A stretch of DNA of 64,000 nt from NCBI RefSeq assembly GCF_014648875.1, contig NZ_BMRY01000009.1:124001-188000 (forward strand), given 5' to 3'. Below, in pieces: positions 15,856-23,426 of this stretch. The DNA is from Streptomyces parvus (GTDB lineage: Bacteria > Actinomycetota > Actinomycetes > Streptomycetales > Streptomycetaceae). Positions within the stretch are counted from its first letter, which is position 1. Every line of letters starts with the position of its first letter. The position numbers were made by a program, and so were the translations under genes. Below the pieces are notes generated by a model. That model was not told the DNA's origin. It worked only from the letters and a program-made list of their open reading frames with translations, and did not search any database.

Positions 15856-16488
15856 GTGACGGGTGAGCGACTGCGGTTCGACGGCTGGATCGCCGGTGTG
15901 GGGACCTCCTCGGGGACCCGGCTGGTGGTCGGGCACTGGCCGCGTTCGCCGTTCGGGGCGTTCAGCGACGTCATGGTCGAGCATCCGGACGGCGAACGGG
16001 TCCTGCTGGCCCCGTCCCGGCGGATCGCGGACTTCGTCGCCGCAACCTACCGCTTCGACCGGATCGAGGTGGTGCCCGTGTCCGTCACCGCCGACGCCCC
16101 GGCCGGGGACTCCGCCTGGCTCGTCGAGGCGGGGCCGCTGCGCCTGCGGCTGCGGACCGGACGCCGGCCGGCCCTGGGGCTGCTGCTGTCCGCCGTTCCT
16201 GCCGCGTTCGCCCGCAGCCCGGTCTGGGCCGCTCTGTGCGACGTACCGGCCCGGTTGCTGATGCCCGGCGTACGCACCCTGGGCCGGGCGGGCCCGGGGC
16301 GGCGGGAATGGTACGGGGCTCGGGGGCTGCGGCCGGTCGTGGCAGCGGACGCCCTGCTGGACGGGGTGAGCCTGGGAGCGCTCGCCCCGCTCGATCCACC
16401 GGTCGCCTTCGGTTTCGGCTCCGCCCCGCGCAGCCCTTCCCTGGTCCGCGTCACCACAACGGTGGAACTCGCGCCGGCCGGGCGGTGA
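15856..16488 (+). CDS. Conserved hypothetical protein
   Basis: A 210-residue protein that I do not assign to a named family. It starts GTG at 15856; CAGACT (15843-15848) ends 7 bases before, again suggesting a leaderless mRNA. The N-terminal half reads as a beta-rich domain (MTGERLRFDGWIAGVGTSSG, VVGHWPRSPFGAFSDVMVEH, RVLLAPSRRIADFVAATYRF), then a hydrophobic LGLLLSAVPAAFARSPVWAAL segment and a WYGARGLRPV motif. The regular sequence and GC3 pattern support a real gene. It lies directly downstream of the YciO gene (31 bases) but probably has its own promoter. Confidence 0.75.
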   Translation: MTGERLRFDGWIAGVGTSSGTRLVVGHWPRSPFGAFSDVMVEHPDGERVLLAPSRRIADFVAATYRFDRIEVVPVSVTADAPAGDSAWLVEAGPLRLRLRTGRRPALGLLLSAVPAAFARSPVWAALCDVPARLLMPGVRTLGRAGPGRREWYGARGLRPVVAADALLDGVSLGALAPLDPPVAFGFGSAPRSPSLVRVTTTVELAPAGR

Positions 16489-16530
16489 GGACCCCCGCGC
16501 GCCCCGGGGGGCGGTGCGGGGGCCTTTTCC

Positions 16531-16574
16531 GGGCCGTCGTCGGGCCGTCGTCGCGCCGTCATCGGGCCGTCGTC
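16531..16574. repeat. Four tandem 11-bp repeats
   Basis: GGGCCGTCGTC occurs at 16531-16541 and 16542-16552, then GCGCCGTCATC at 16553-16563, then GGGCCGTCGTC at 16564-16574. A further degenerate copy follows. The period of 11 is close to one helical turn. The array lies in the 150-base gap upstream of the gene at 16639, just after a GC-rich hairpin near 16490-16530. Confidence 0.7.
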
Positions 16575-16638
16575 GGACCGCTCGCGAAGAGGTCCGGCCG
16601 GGGATGCGAGGGTTCGGGGCGCGTCGCAGGGTGGACCC

Positions 16639-16863
16639 ATGGCAAATCCCCCGATCGTCATCCACCGTCCGACCCCCTCGGGCGGCCGCCGGGTGACCGT
16701 GCACTACGAAGGCCGCGACGAGATACTCGGGCTGGCCCACAGCGACCACGACGTGATCGTGTTCCTGAGCGAGGCCGGCCTCGAAGAAGCGGACCGGCTC
16801 CTCGACAACCCGGTCTGGGTGGAGTGGCGGGGCGGGCGGGCCCACAGCTACGAGGCGGCCTGA
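16639..16863 (+). CDS. Small conserved hypothetical protein
   Basis: A 74-residue protein: MANPPIVIHRPTPSGGRRVT, then VHYEGRDEILGLAHSDHDVI and VFLSEAGLEEADRLLDNPVW, ending VEWRGGRAHSYEAA. Alternating beta strands and a helix suggest a compact single domain. Homologues are common in Streptomyces as far as I recall, without a function. The ribosome site (GGTGGA, close to the ATG) is weak. An array of four 11-bp repeats lies 65 bases upstream. Confidence 0.75.
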   Translation: MANPPIVIHRPTPSGGRRVTVHYEGRDEILGLAHSDHDVIVFLSEAGLEEADRLLDNPVWVEWRGGRAHSYEAA

Positions 16864-16935
16864 GAGCCCGCCGCCACCAGCACCGCACCCGCCCTGCCCC
16901 TCCGTGTCACCCCACGGCGGCCCGGGCCCCGCGGC

Positions 16936-17469
16936 TCACCCGCGCAGTCCGTCGAGGAGGGCCGAAACCGTCTCCTCGGGCGTCTGGCCGGACGTGTCCA
17001 GCCACAGCCCGATACGCGGCGTCCCGCTGCGCAGATACGCGTCGAACGCCTCGACCGTCCACGCCCCGTACCCGGTCTTTCCCCGCCCCTCTTCCCGCTC
17101 GCGCACGGCCCCCGGCGAGGGCGCGAGCACGACGACGTGCAGCGGGCGGGTGCGGACCCTGTCGACGTAGCGCGGCAGGTCCTCGCCGAGCACGATGTCC
17201 TGGACTACGGCTGTCCATCCGTCGTCCGCGTAGGCGTCGGCCACCTGCGCGGAGATCCGCTGGCGCAGGTCGAGCTGGCGCCGCGCCTCCTCGGCCTCGT
17301 CGGGGGTCATCTCCGCACGGCCAGAGACGATCATGCGGCGGAAGACGTCGCCGCGCACATGGACCGCTCGCGGCAGGCTCTCCGCCAGGAGCTGGGCCAC
17401 GGTGGACTTGCCCGCGGCCATCACCCCGGTGATCAGGACGACGCAGGGCCCCAGGTCGACGCCCGTCAT
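16936..17469 (-). CDS. P-loop kinase / phosphotransferase (AAA_33, chloramphenicol-phosphotransferase-like)
   Basis: A 177-residue nucleotide-binding protein starting at ATG 17467-17469, which overlaps the stop of the ABC-F gene (ATGA). Walker A is GVMAAGKST (residues 15-23). The next conserved element is HVRGDVFRRMIVSGRAEMTP, then VVQDIVLGEDLPRYVDRVRT, LHVVVLAPSPGAVREREEGR and GLWLDTSGQTPEETV. These features place it with P-loop small-molecule kinases that include chloramphenicol 3-O-phosphotransferase and zeta-toxin relatives. The substrate is unknown. Coupling to an ABC-F protein, many of which protect ribosomes from antibiotics, makes an antibiotic or nucleoside substrate plausible but unproven. 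Confidence 0.88.
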   Translation of the reverse strand: MTGVDLGPCVVLITGVMAAGKSTVAQLLAESLPRAVHVRGDVFRRMIVSGRAEMTPDEAEEARRQLDLRQRISAQVADAYADDGWTAVVQDIVLGEDLPRYVDRVRTRPLHVVVLAPSPGAVREREEGRGKTGYGAWTVEAFDAYLRSGTPRIGLWLDTSGQTPEETVSALLDGLRG

Positions 17470-19142
17470 ACCGTGCCCGCCCGGGTGGATTCCACGCTGC
17501 CGAACAGTTCGCGGATCTCGTCGGCGTCGGTCTCCTGCAACTCGTCGTCCAGGAGGATCCACCGGGTGATGCCCACGGACTCCAGGAACGGCAGATCATG
17601 GCTGGCGATCAGGAGCGCCCCCTCGTAGGACTCCAGGGCGCTCGTCAGCCGGCGCACGCTGGCCAGGTCGAGGTTGTTCGTCGGCTCGTCCAGCAGGAGC
17701 AGCTGCGGGGCCGGGGCGGCGAGCATCGTCGCCGCGAGCGCGGCCCGGAAGCGTTCACCGCCCGAGAGCGTGCCGGCCGGCTGCTCGGCACGGGCGCCCT
17801 TGAAGAGGAACCGGGCGAGCTGGGAGCGGATCTGATTGTCGGTGGTGCCCGGGGCGGTGCGGGCGACGTTGTCGGCGACGCTCAGCCCGTCGTCGAGGAC
17901 GTCGAGCCGCTGCGGGAGGAATTTCAGCGGCACCGCTGCGGTGGCCTCTCCGGTGCTCGGCGCCAGCTCCCCGGTGAGCGTGCGCAGGAAGGTGGTCTTG
18001 CCTGCGCCGTTGCGGCCGATCAGGGCGATGCGCTCGGGTCCCTGCACATGGAGGCTGCCTTCGCGCAGCCGTCCGTACGGGAGGCTCAGGTCCCGTACGG
18101 TCAGGACGGTGCGGCCCGCGGGTACGGCGGTATGGGGCAGGCTCACCTTGATCTCGGCGTCGTGGCGGATGACTTCGGCGGCTTCCTCCCGGCGCTCGCG
18201 GGCCTCGTCGAGGCGGTCCTCGTGCAGTCCGCGCAGCCGGTCCCCGGACTCCTGGGCCGAACGCTTGCGCTCCCCCGCGACGATGCGCGGTGCCTTCCGC
18301 TGACCGTCCAGCTTCTTGTCGTGGCGCTGGCGGCGGGCCACCTTGATCCGGGTCTCCTCCAGTTCGCGCTGCTGACGGCGTACGTCGGCGTCGGCGGCCC
18401 GCAGCATCCGGCCGGCGGCCTCCTGCTGGACGGCGAGGGCCTCCTGGTAGGCGGACCAGCCGCCCCCGTACCAGCTCACCGAGCCCGAGCGGAGTTCGGC
18501 GATGCGGTCGACGCGTTCCAGCAGGTCCCGGTCGTGGCTGACGACGATCAGGATGCCGGTGCGCCAGGAGTCGACGGCTTCGTAGAGCCTGCGGCGGGCG
18601 AACAGGTCCAGGTTGTTGGTCGGTTCGTCGAGCAGGAGGACGTCCGGGCGTTCCAGGAGCAGCGCGGCCAGGCGCAGCAGGACGGTCTCGCCTCCGGACA
18701 ACTGCCCGACGGTGCGGTCCAGTTCGACGGCGCCGAGCCCGAGGGAGCCGAGGGTGGCCAGGGCGCGTTCCTCGACGTCCCAGTCGTCGCCGACGGTCTC
18801 GAAGTGCTCCTCGCGTACGTCGCCGGACTCGATGGCGCGCAGGGCGGTCCGCCGCTCGGCGATACCGAGGGCGGCGTCGACCCGGAGGCCGGTGTCCAGG
18901 GTGATGTTCTGGGGCAGGTAGGCGAGGTTTCCGCCGATGGTGACGGATCCCGACGCGGGACGCAGGAGTCCCGCGAGCAGGCGCAGGAGGGTCGACTTGC
19001 CGGCGCCGTTGGCCCCGGCCAGACCGGTGCGGCCCCGGGGGACGGTGAGGGAGAGCCCGTCGAAGAGGTTCGTGCCGTCGGGCCATTGGAAGGTGAGGTT
19101 GGAGGCGGCGACGGAGGCGCCGGGCTCGGTGGGATGGCTCAT
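17466..19142 (-). CDS. ABC-F family ATPase (ribosome-associated; possible antibiotic resistance)
   Basis: A soluble protein of 558 residues with two ABC ATPase domains and no membrane segments. Domain 1 (about 12-260): Walker A GANGAGKST at 43-51, signature LSGGE, Walker B VLLLDEPTNNLDL. A long charged linker rich in Arg, Glu and Gln follows (about 235-330). Domain 2 (about 340-550): Walker A GRNGAGKTT, signature LSGGE, Walker B LLLLDEPTNNLDL. ABC-F proteins bind the ribosomal E site; some eject antibiotics, others tune translation. The 'SPIEV' possible upstream ORF and long leader suggest inducible expression. It begins at ATG 19140-19142 with a moderate GAGAAC site. It is coupled to the downstream kinase gene. 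Confidence 0.93.
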   Translation of the reverse strand: MSHPTEPGASVAASNLTFQWPDGTNLFDGLSLTVPRGRTGLAGANGAGKSTLLRLLAGLLRPASGSVTIGGNLAYLPQNITLDTGLRVDAALGIAERRTALRAIESGDVREEHFETVGDDWDVEERALATLGSLGLGAVELDRTVGQLSGGETVLLRLAALLLERPDVLLLDEPTNNLDLFARRRLYEAVDSWRTGILIVVSHDRDLLERVDRIAELRSGSVSWYGGGWSAYQEALAVQQEAAGRMLRAADADVRRQQRELEETRIKVARRQRHDKKLDGQRKAPRIVAGERKRSAQESGDRLRGLHEDRLDEARERREEAAEVIRHDAEIKVSLPHTAVPAGRTVLTVRDLSLPYGRLREGSLHVQGPERIALIGRNGAGKTTFLRTLTGELAPSTGEATAAVPLKFLPQRLDVLDDGLSVADNVARTAPGTTDNQIRSQLARFLFKGARAEQPAGTLSGGERFRAALAATMLAAPAPQLLLLDEPTNNLDLASVRRLTSALESYEGALLIASHDLPFLESVGITRWILLDDELQETDADEIRELFGSVESTRAGTV

Positions 19143-19451
19143 GGGAGTTCTCGCAGTCGGAAGCGGAGGAACAAGCGGGCTTCGTATGCGAACAGCACGC
19201 GGCGACCCGGCCGGGGGCCGGAAGGTGGTGGGGAACAGTCCTGCGAAGGTGAGGGACGGCTCAGCACCGAGGTCGCATCCACGAGGAAGTCACGGACGGC
19301 AGCAATGCCGACAGGGTCGTGACCGTGTACGGGCCAGGGCCGTACCGCGCGATGATCGCGGACCTCAGATGCGCAACGTCCACCTCTATCGGAGACAACA
19401 GGACCGCCCCAGCGTAACGGAAGATCCTGCGGAGCGTCGAGGGGATTTTGT
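19143..19451 (-). promoter_or_regulatory. Leader region of the ABC-F gene
   Basis: This 309-base gap between the MptB stop and the ABC-F start is far longer than neighbouring gaps on this strand. It holds a possible short ORF (19261-19398), a 6-bp stem around a 7-base loop near 19327-19345, and a perfect 6-bp stem with a 3-base loop (19207-19221) about 65 bases before the ABC-F start. Such a layout fits ribosome-mediated attenuation, known for several antibiotic-inducible ABC-F genes, but the fit is inference. Confidence 0.4.
19261..19398 (-). CDS. Possible leader peptide upstream of the ABC-F gene
   Basis: A short frame in the ABC-F leader. With TTG at 19396-19398 it would give 45 residues beginning LSPIEVDVAHLRSAIIARYG and ending SSWMRPRC; with GTG at 19381-19383 it would give 40. 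The sequence reads like protein (amphipathic helix AHLRSAIIARY, then PGPYTVTTLSALLPS). Neither start has a good ribosome site. It ends 118 bases before the ABC-F start. It may be a regulatory upstream ORF, a tiny gene or chance. Confidence 0.35.
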   Translation of the reverse strand: MSPIEVDVAHLRSAIIARYGPGPYTVTTLSALLPSVTSSWMRPRC

Positions 19452-20963
19452 CTACGGGGCGTTCTGCGGGGCCGGGACGGGAGCCGGGGCAGCGCCGGGT
19501 GCGGGGGTCTCCTGGTGTTCCGCCGCGTCCTCGGGGCTGCGCCGACGGGGCAGCCGGACTCCGGGTGGGACGACGGGGGTCCGGCGGATCGCGAGGGTGC
19601 CGAGGACGACGGCGAGACCGGCGAGGGCGAACCCGTAGGGCGGGGTGGCCCCCATGGGGTGCGTCTCGTACACCAGGGCTGCCGAGAGCACGATCAGTAC
19701 GGCGGAGAGACGGCCGTACGGTGCGGTCGCGGCGACGACGGCCATGCCCCAGAGCAGGTACCAGGGCTGGACCATGGGCGACAGGGCGACCAGCGCGAGC
19801 AGGGAGAGGCCGAGTGCGTGGGCGGGGGTCACGGTGCCCCGCAGCGCACGGCGGCCCAGGACGAGGATCAGGCCGAGCGCGACTGCCAGGCCCAGTGTCT
19901 GGACGGCGGACTTGACCGGCTCCGCGTCGATGTCCAGGAGCAGGTGGGCCAGCTCTCCCAGGCCGAGGCCGACGTCGCTGGTGACGGAGAGCGCGGTGTG
20001 GATGTTCGCGGCGACGCCCTGGGTGGTGAGCCAGCCGAATCCGGTGCCGCTGATCAGCGTGGCACCTCCGGCGACCGCGCAGGCGATCAGGCCGGGCGCG
20101 AGGAGTCCCTTGGCCCAGCGGCGCCACTGGGGGCCCGCCGCGGCGGCGTGCACGAGGACCCCGATGAACAGCAGCGACACGGCCGCCGGCGACTTCACCA
20201 TCATGGCGAGTCCGACCAGTGCGCTGCCGGCGATCCACTTTCCGCGCAGGGCGAGGACGAAACCGGCGAGCATCAGGCCGATCATCAGCCCGTCGTTGTG
20301 CATGCCGCCGACCACGTGGATCAGCAGGAGCGGGTTGAGGGCGCCCAGCCACAGGGCGCGGCTCCCGCTCAGGCCGTGTTCGCGCGCCAGGCGGTGCAGG
20401 GACCAGACGATCAGGGCGAGCGAGGCGAGGGCGACGAGCCGCATCGCCAGGACGGCGGGGACGATCGTGCCGCCGGTGGTCCGGGCGACGGCGGCGGAGA
20501 TCAGCAGGAAGAGCGGCCCGTAGGGGGCGGGGGTGTCGCGCCAGTGGTTGCCGACGCTCGCGGCGGCGTCGCCGCCGATTCCGCCGGGGTCCAGGGCGGA
20601 GGGGCCGACGGTGTAGACGTCGAGTCCTTCGACGACCATCGAGCCCTGGGCGATGTAGCTGTATACGTCGGCGCTGTAGAGCGGGGGCGCGAGCAGGAAC
20701 GGGGCCGTCCACCAGGCGAGGGTGACGAGGGTGTCGCGGACGGTGGAGGCGGTCTTCCCGTACTGCCACCAGGCCACGACGAGCACGGTCAGCCCGACGT
20801 AGGCGACGGCGGCGGCGACGGCCTTCGTGGTGGACCCGTGGTCGGTCCACACGCCCCAGGGGTCGTGAACCGGGAGCTTTCCGGCGAACCAACCGCCGCC
20901 GACGATCGCCAGGGATCCCACCGCACCCAGCCGCCGGAACCCTGCCGCGCTCAAAGCCCACAT
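19452..20963 (-). CDS. mptB: Polyprenol-phosphate-mannose-dependent alpha-1,6-mannosyltransferase, MptB type
   Basis: A multi-spanning membrane glycosyltransferase of the GT-C fold, 503 residues from ATG at 20961-20963. It has about 12 hydrophobic segments. Motifs: SADVYSYIAQGSMVVEGLDVY in the first large extracytoplasmic loop (the Asp-Val pair is the usual GT-C acid site), APYGPLFLLIS, LNPLLLIHVVGGMHNDGLMI (in parts), MVKSPAAVSLLF, SPMVQPWYLLW. MptB elongates the alpha-1,6-mannan core of lipomannan in actinobacteria; in Streptomyces, relatives may serve other mannosylated glycans. The cytoplasmic C-terminal tail is proline-rich. It precedes the ABC-F operon on the same strand with a 309-base gap. 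Confidence 0.88.
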   Translation of the reverse strand: MWALSAAGFRRLGAVGSLAIVGGGWFAGKLPVHDPWGVWTDHGSTTKAVAAAVAYVGLTVLVVAWWQYGKTASTVRDTLVTLAWWTAPFLLAPPLYSADVYSYIAQGSMVVEGLDVYTVGPSALDPGGIGGDAAASVGNHWRDTPAPYGPLFLLISAAVARTTGGTIVPAVLAMRLVALASLALIVWSLHRLAREHGLSGSRALWLGALNPLLLIHVVGGMHNDGLMIGLMLAGFVLALRGKWIAGSALVGLAMMVKSPAAVSLLFIGVLVHAAAAGPQWRRWAKGLLAPGLIACAVAGGATLISGTGFGWLTTQGVAANIHTALSVTSDVGLGLGELAHLLLDIDAEPVKSAVQTLGLAVALGLILVLGRRALRGTVTPAHALGLSLLALVALSPMVQPWYLLWGMAVVAATAPYGRLSAVLIVLSAALVYETHPMGATPPYGFALAGLAVVLGTLAIRRTPVVPPGVRLPRRRSPEDAAEHQETPAPGAAPAPVPAPQNAP

Positions 20964-21052
20964 GACCGGCCAACCTATCGGACGGCCCGGACCGGCCTTC
21001 GGCCCCTCCCCCGGCTTGCCGGGCGCCCGGAGGTGTCCGGGCGCCGTGGCGG

Positions 21053-21229
21053 TCAGCCGGTGAGCGACTGTGTGAGCGCCGCGAGGCCGTCGGCGTAGAT
21101 GCCGTGGAAGAGGGCGGCGGCCTCGTCGTCGCCGATCCCGTCCGGGGTGAAGGTGCCGGACCACTCGACGCGTGCCCGGTCCGGTGCGGAGCCCTCGTGC
21201 ACGGTGACTGGATGCCGCGCCCGCGTAAA
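21053..21229 (-). pseudogene. C-terminal remnant of an SRPBCC (polyketide cyclase/START-like) gene
   Basis: A minus-strand frame ends at TGA 21053-21055 and encodes VHEGSAPDRARVEWSGTFTP followed by DGIGDDEAAALFHGIYADGL and AALTQSLTG. This is the classic last strand and long C-terminal helix of SRPBCC proteins (R-V-E-W-S-x-T-F, then an A-x-x-L-F-x-G-I-Y-x-D-G-L-x-A-L helix). Upstream of about 21229 the similarity stops and no start codon is available; the space is instead occupied by a tRNA gene beginning at 21277. The rest of the gene is missing, so this is a truncated pseudogene, probably cut by an insertion or deletion at the tRNA. Confidence 0.75.
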
Positions 21230-21276
21230 CCAGTTGGCGCGAGCCGGGGGGCGTGCCAGGCTTCAGCCCGTACCCA

Positions 21277-21352
21277 AGGGGCGTAGCTCAGCGGCCAGAG
21301 CGGCGGTCTCCAAAACCGTATGTCGCAGGTTCGATTCCTGCCGCCCCTGCCA
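21277..21352 (+). tRNA. tRNA-Trp (anticodon CCA)
   Basis: A full cloverleaf of 76 bases with encoded CCA. Acceptor stem AGGGGCG pairs perfectly with CGCCCCT, discriminator G. The D arm is GCTC-AGCGGCCA-GAGC. The anticodon arm is GCGGT-CTCCAAA-ACCGT (closing G-U pair), anticodon CCA. The variable loop is ATGTC. The T arm is GCAGG-TTCGATT-CCTGC. The anticodon stem and the T stem differ from the main Streptomyces tRNA-Trp as I remember it, so this may be a second copy. It sits beside a truncated SRPBCC gene. Confidence 0.95.
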
Positions 21353-21369
21353 TCACCACCCGGCCTCCG

Positions 21370-21639
21370 TCAGCGCACGTCGCCGCGCCAGTCCCACTGG
21401 TGGCTGTCCGGCGACCGCGGCCCGTACTCGGCGCGTCCGCCGGGCCCGTAGGCGCCGATCTCGGTGACCAGCCCGACGCCGTCGCGCAGATCCGCCTCGT
21501 CCCAGCCGGTGACGTCGAGCAGCAGCCCGTCGAGGGGGCCGCCCACCAGCTCGCGGTAGTCGTGCCCCGGCCTCGGTCCCGGGCGGGGGTCGTCGTGGTC
21601 GGTGCCGTAAACGCGTCGCTGCCTCATCAGCTCGTCCAT
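21370..21639 (-). CDS. Small hypothetical protein
   Basis: An 89-residue protein starting MDELMRQRRVYGTDHDDPRP, with the central part DYRELVGGPLDGLLLDVTGW and the end PRSPDSHQWDWRGDVR. ATG at 21637-21639 is used here; an internal ATG at 21625-21627 (MRQRR) is equally possible. The segment ELVGGPLDG-LLLDVTGW resembles a small family of Streptomyces proteins without a known role. Its stop lies 18 bases from the tRNA-Trp gene, pointing towards it, so read-through could produce antisense tRNA unless terminated. Confidence 0.7.
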   Translation of the reverse strand: MDELMRQRRVYGTDHDDPRPGPRPGHDYRELVGGPLDGLLLDVTGWDEADLRDGVGLVTEIGAYGPGGRAEYGPRSPDSHQWDWRGDVR

Positions 21640-21804
21640 GCGGGCAGCATCCCACCGAGCACTGACAACGGCTCGGCACGAGCGTCCATCCGGCCACCGC
21701 CCGACGACGGGCCGCCCGACGGCAGGCCGTGCGGCGCGGACCACGGCTGACGGGTCGCCGGAAATCGGCGGGCGCCCGCCTGCCGGCTGTGGCACGCTCC
21801 CCCG

Positions 21805-22425
21805 GTGACCATCCCACCGCGTCTGACCCCCCTGCTGGAACAGTTCGACTTCGCCTGCGAGCGGCTCCTCGCCCGCCTGGCCGGTCCCGTCATGGACAGC
21901 GGCAACGGCGTCGAGATCGGCGTCGTCCCGCTCGGCGACGACGAGTACCTCTGGGAACCCGTGCCCGACTGCTGGTCCGTACGCCGTCGCGGCGACGGCG
22001 CGGGGGCTCGGGCGACCGCTCTGGCCGGGGCCGGTGACTGGGGACGGGACACTGCGGACTTCCCGCATCCGTTTCCCCCGCCGTTCACCACCATCGCCTG
22101 GCGTCTGAGCCATCTCTCCGAGATGCTCGCCCTCCGCGCCGACCACACCCACGGCGGCAGGACGCTCACCCGCGAGGACTACCGCACCCCGGGGGACGCC
22201 GCCGGGGCGGTGGCCGCCTTCGAGACCGCGTCCGCAGCCTGGCGCGAGGCGCTGCTCAGCGCCGACGACACGGCCCTGGACACCGTCGGGTACAGCGCGT
22301 ATCCGAACGGCAGCGACGCCGAGGATCTCTTTGCCGACGTCGTCTGGTGGGTCAACCAGGAGGTGCTGCACCACGGTGCCGAGATCGCCCTCCTCCGCGA
22401 TCTGTACCGCGCCCGTCCGTCCTGA
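21805..22425 (+). CDS. DinB-like four-helix protein
   Basis: A 206-residue protein of the DinB superfamily. The GTG start has no ribosome site; CACGCT lies about 7 bases upstream, so the transcript may be leaderless. Family features: FTTIAWRLSHLSEMLALRAD (first metal His), later VVWWVNQEVLHHGAEIALLR (second and third His, H-H-x-x-E). An opening DEYLWEPVPDCWSVR segment is typical of the DUF1569-like branch. Members are often metal-dependent thiol transferases; the substrate is unknown. This is the second DinB-type protein in the window and differs clearly from the one at 8154. Confidence 0.88.
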   Translation: MTIPPRLTPLLEQFDFACERLLARLAGPVMDSGNGVEIGVVPLGDDEYLWEPVPDCWSVRRRGDGAGARATALAGAGDWGRDTADFPHPFPPPFTTIAWRLSHLSEMLALRADHTHGGRTLTREDYRTPGDAAGAVAAFETASAAWREALLSADDTALDTVGYSAYPNGSDAEDLFADVVWWVNQEVLHHGAEIALLRDLYRARPS

Positions 22426-22538
22426 GCGGCGCGCCGCCCCGGCCGTCGGGTGCGCGGATGTCGCCGCCCGTCGCCGCAGTCGCCGCCCGGGGTGGCCCGC
22501 CATATGATTCAGGGACTTAACGCACCGCGGAGCGGCAC

Positions 22539-23372
22539 ATGAACCGGCGTCGGACTCCCCGCTCAGCCAGCGCCGAGGACCTGCTCAACACCTTGCAGGA
22601 CCTCACCGCGCGCGCTCGGCGCGAGGTGGAGTTCCACCAGGCCAGGGTGGAACTCGCCCAGGCCCTGCAGCGCGACATGCTTCCGGCGGCCCTGCCCACG
22701 CTCCCCGGTCTCCAGTCCGCGGCCCGCTACGCGCCCGCCCGTCACGGTCTGGACATCGGCGGCGACTGGTACGACGGTTTTCCCCTCGCGGACGGGGCGC
22801 TCGGCTTCGCCATCGGCGACGTACAGGGTCATGACGTCGAGGCGGCCGCCTTCATGGGCCAGGTCCGGATCGCGATGCGGGCCATCGCCGGCACGGCCTC
22901 CGATCCGGGCGAGATCCTGGGCCGGACGAACGATCTGCTGGTCTCCGTGGACTCGGGGCTCTTCGCGACCTGTACGTTCCTGCGGCTGGACCCGACGACC
23001 TGGGAGCTGCACAGCGCCCGGGCCGGGCACGTGGCGTCCGTGTGGGCCACCACGGGGGGCCGGTCCGGCGTCACGGAGGACCCGGGCGGCCTGCCGCTGG
23101 GCATCGAGCCCGGCGAGGGCTACCCCGTCACCCGGCGCACTCTCGACTGCGACGGGGCGATCGTGCTGCTGACCGACGGGGTCGTCGAGGGGCCGTCGCT
23201 GCTGATCGAGGAGGGTCTGGAGCGGGTCCGGCAGCTCGTGGCCGCGCGCGCCGGGGCGAAAGCGGCGCAGCTGGCCGACGAGGTCCTGGGCGCGACCGAG
23301 ATGACGGGCCACGAGGACGACGCCGCCGTCCTGGTCCTGCGGCATGCCGCCGCCCGCCGCGGAGCCCGGTGA
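22539..23372 (+). CDS. PP2C-type (SpoIIE/RsbU) serine/threonine phosphatase
   Basis: A cytoplasmic phosphatase of 277 residues starting at ATG 22539 behind GGAGCGG. A short N-terminal coiled coil (LLNTLQDLTARARREVEFHQ) leads into a complete SpoIIE-type PP2C domain: LQRDMLPAALPTLPGLQSAA, GGDWYDGFPLADGALGFAIGDVQGHD (in parts; Asp residues bind Mn/Mg), LLTDGVVEG, and TGHEDDAAVLVLR. Such enzymes dephosphorylate anti-anti-sigma factors in partner-switching stress control. No sensor domain is fused; the neighbouring MASE1 membrane protein, 54 bases downstream, may supply sensing. No anti-sigma partner gene is near. Confidence 0.92.
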   Translation: MNRRRTPRSASAEDLLNTLQDLTARARREVEFHQARVELAQALQRDMLPAALPTLPGLQSAARYAPARHGLDIGGDWYDGFPLADGALGFAIGDVQGHDVEAAAFMGQVRIAMRAIAGTASDPGEILGRTNDLLVSVDSGLFATCTFLRLDPTTWELHSARAGHVASVWATTGGRSGVTEDPGGLPLGIEPGEGYPVTRRTLDCDGAIVLLTDGVVEGPSLLIEEGLERVRQLVAARAGAKAAQLADEVLGATEMTGHEDDAAVLVLRHAAARRGAR

Positions 23373-23426
23373 CGCCGGACCGAACCGCGCGTGTCAGCCG
23401 CCGTCTCCCACCGCGGTCGGTGTCTG

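Noticed and set aside
22426..22538. GC-rich gap before the phosphatase gene, checked for a small RNA or riboswitch
   Set aside because: No stable conserved structure or known riboswitch motif was visible.
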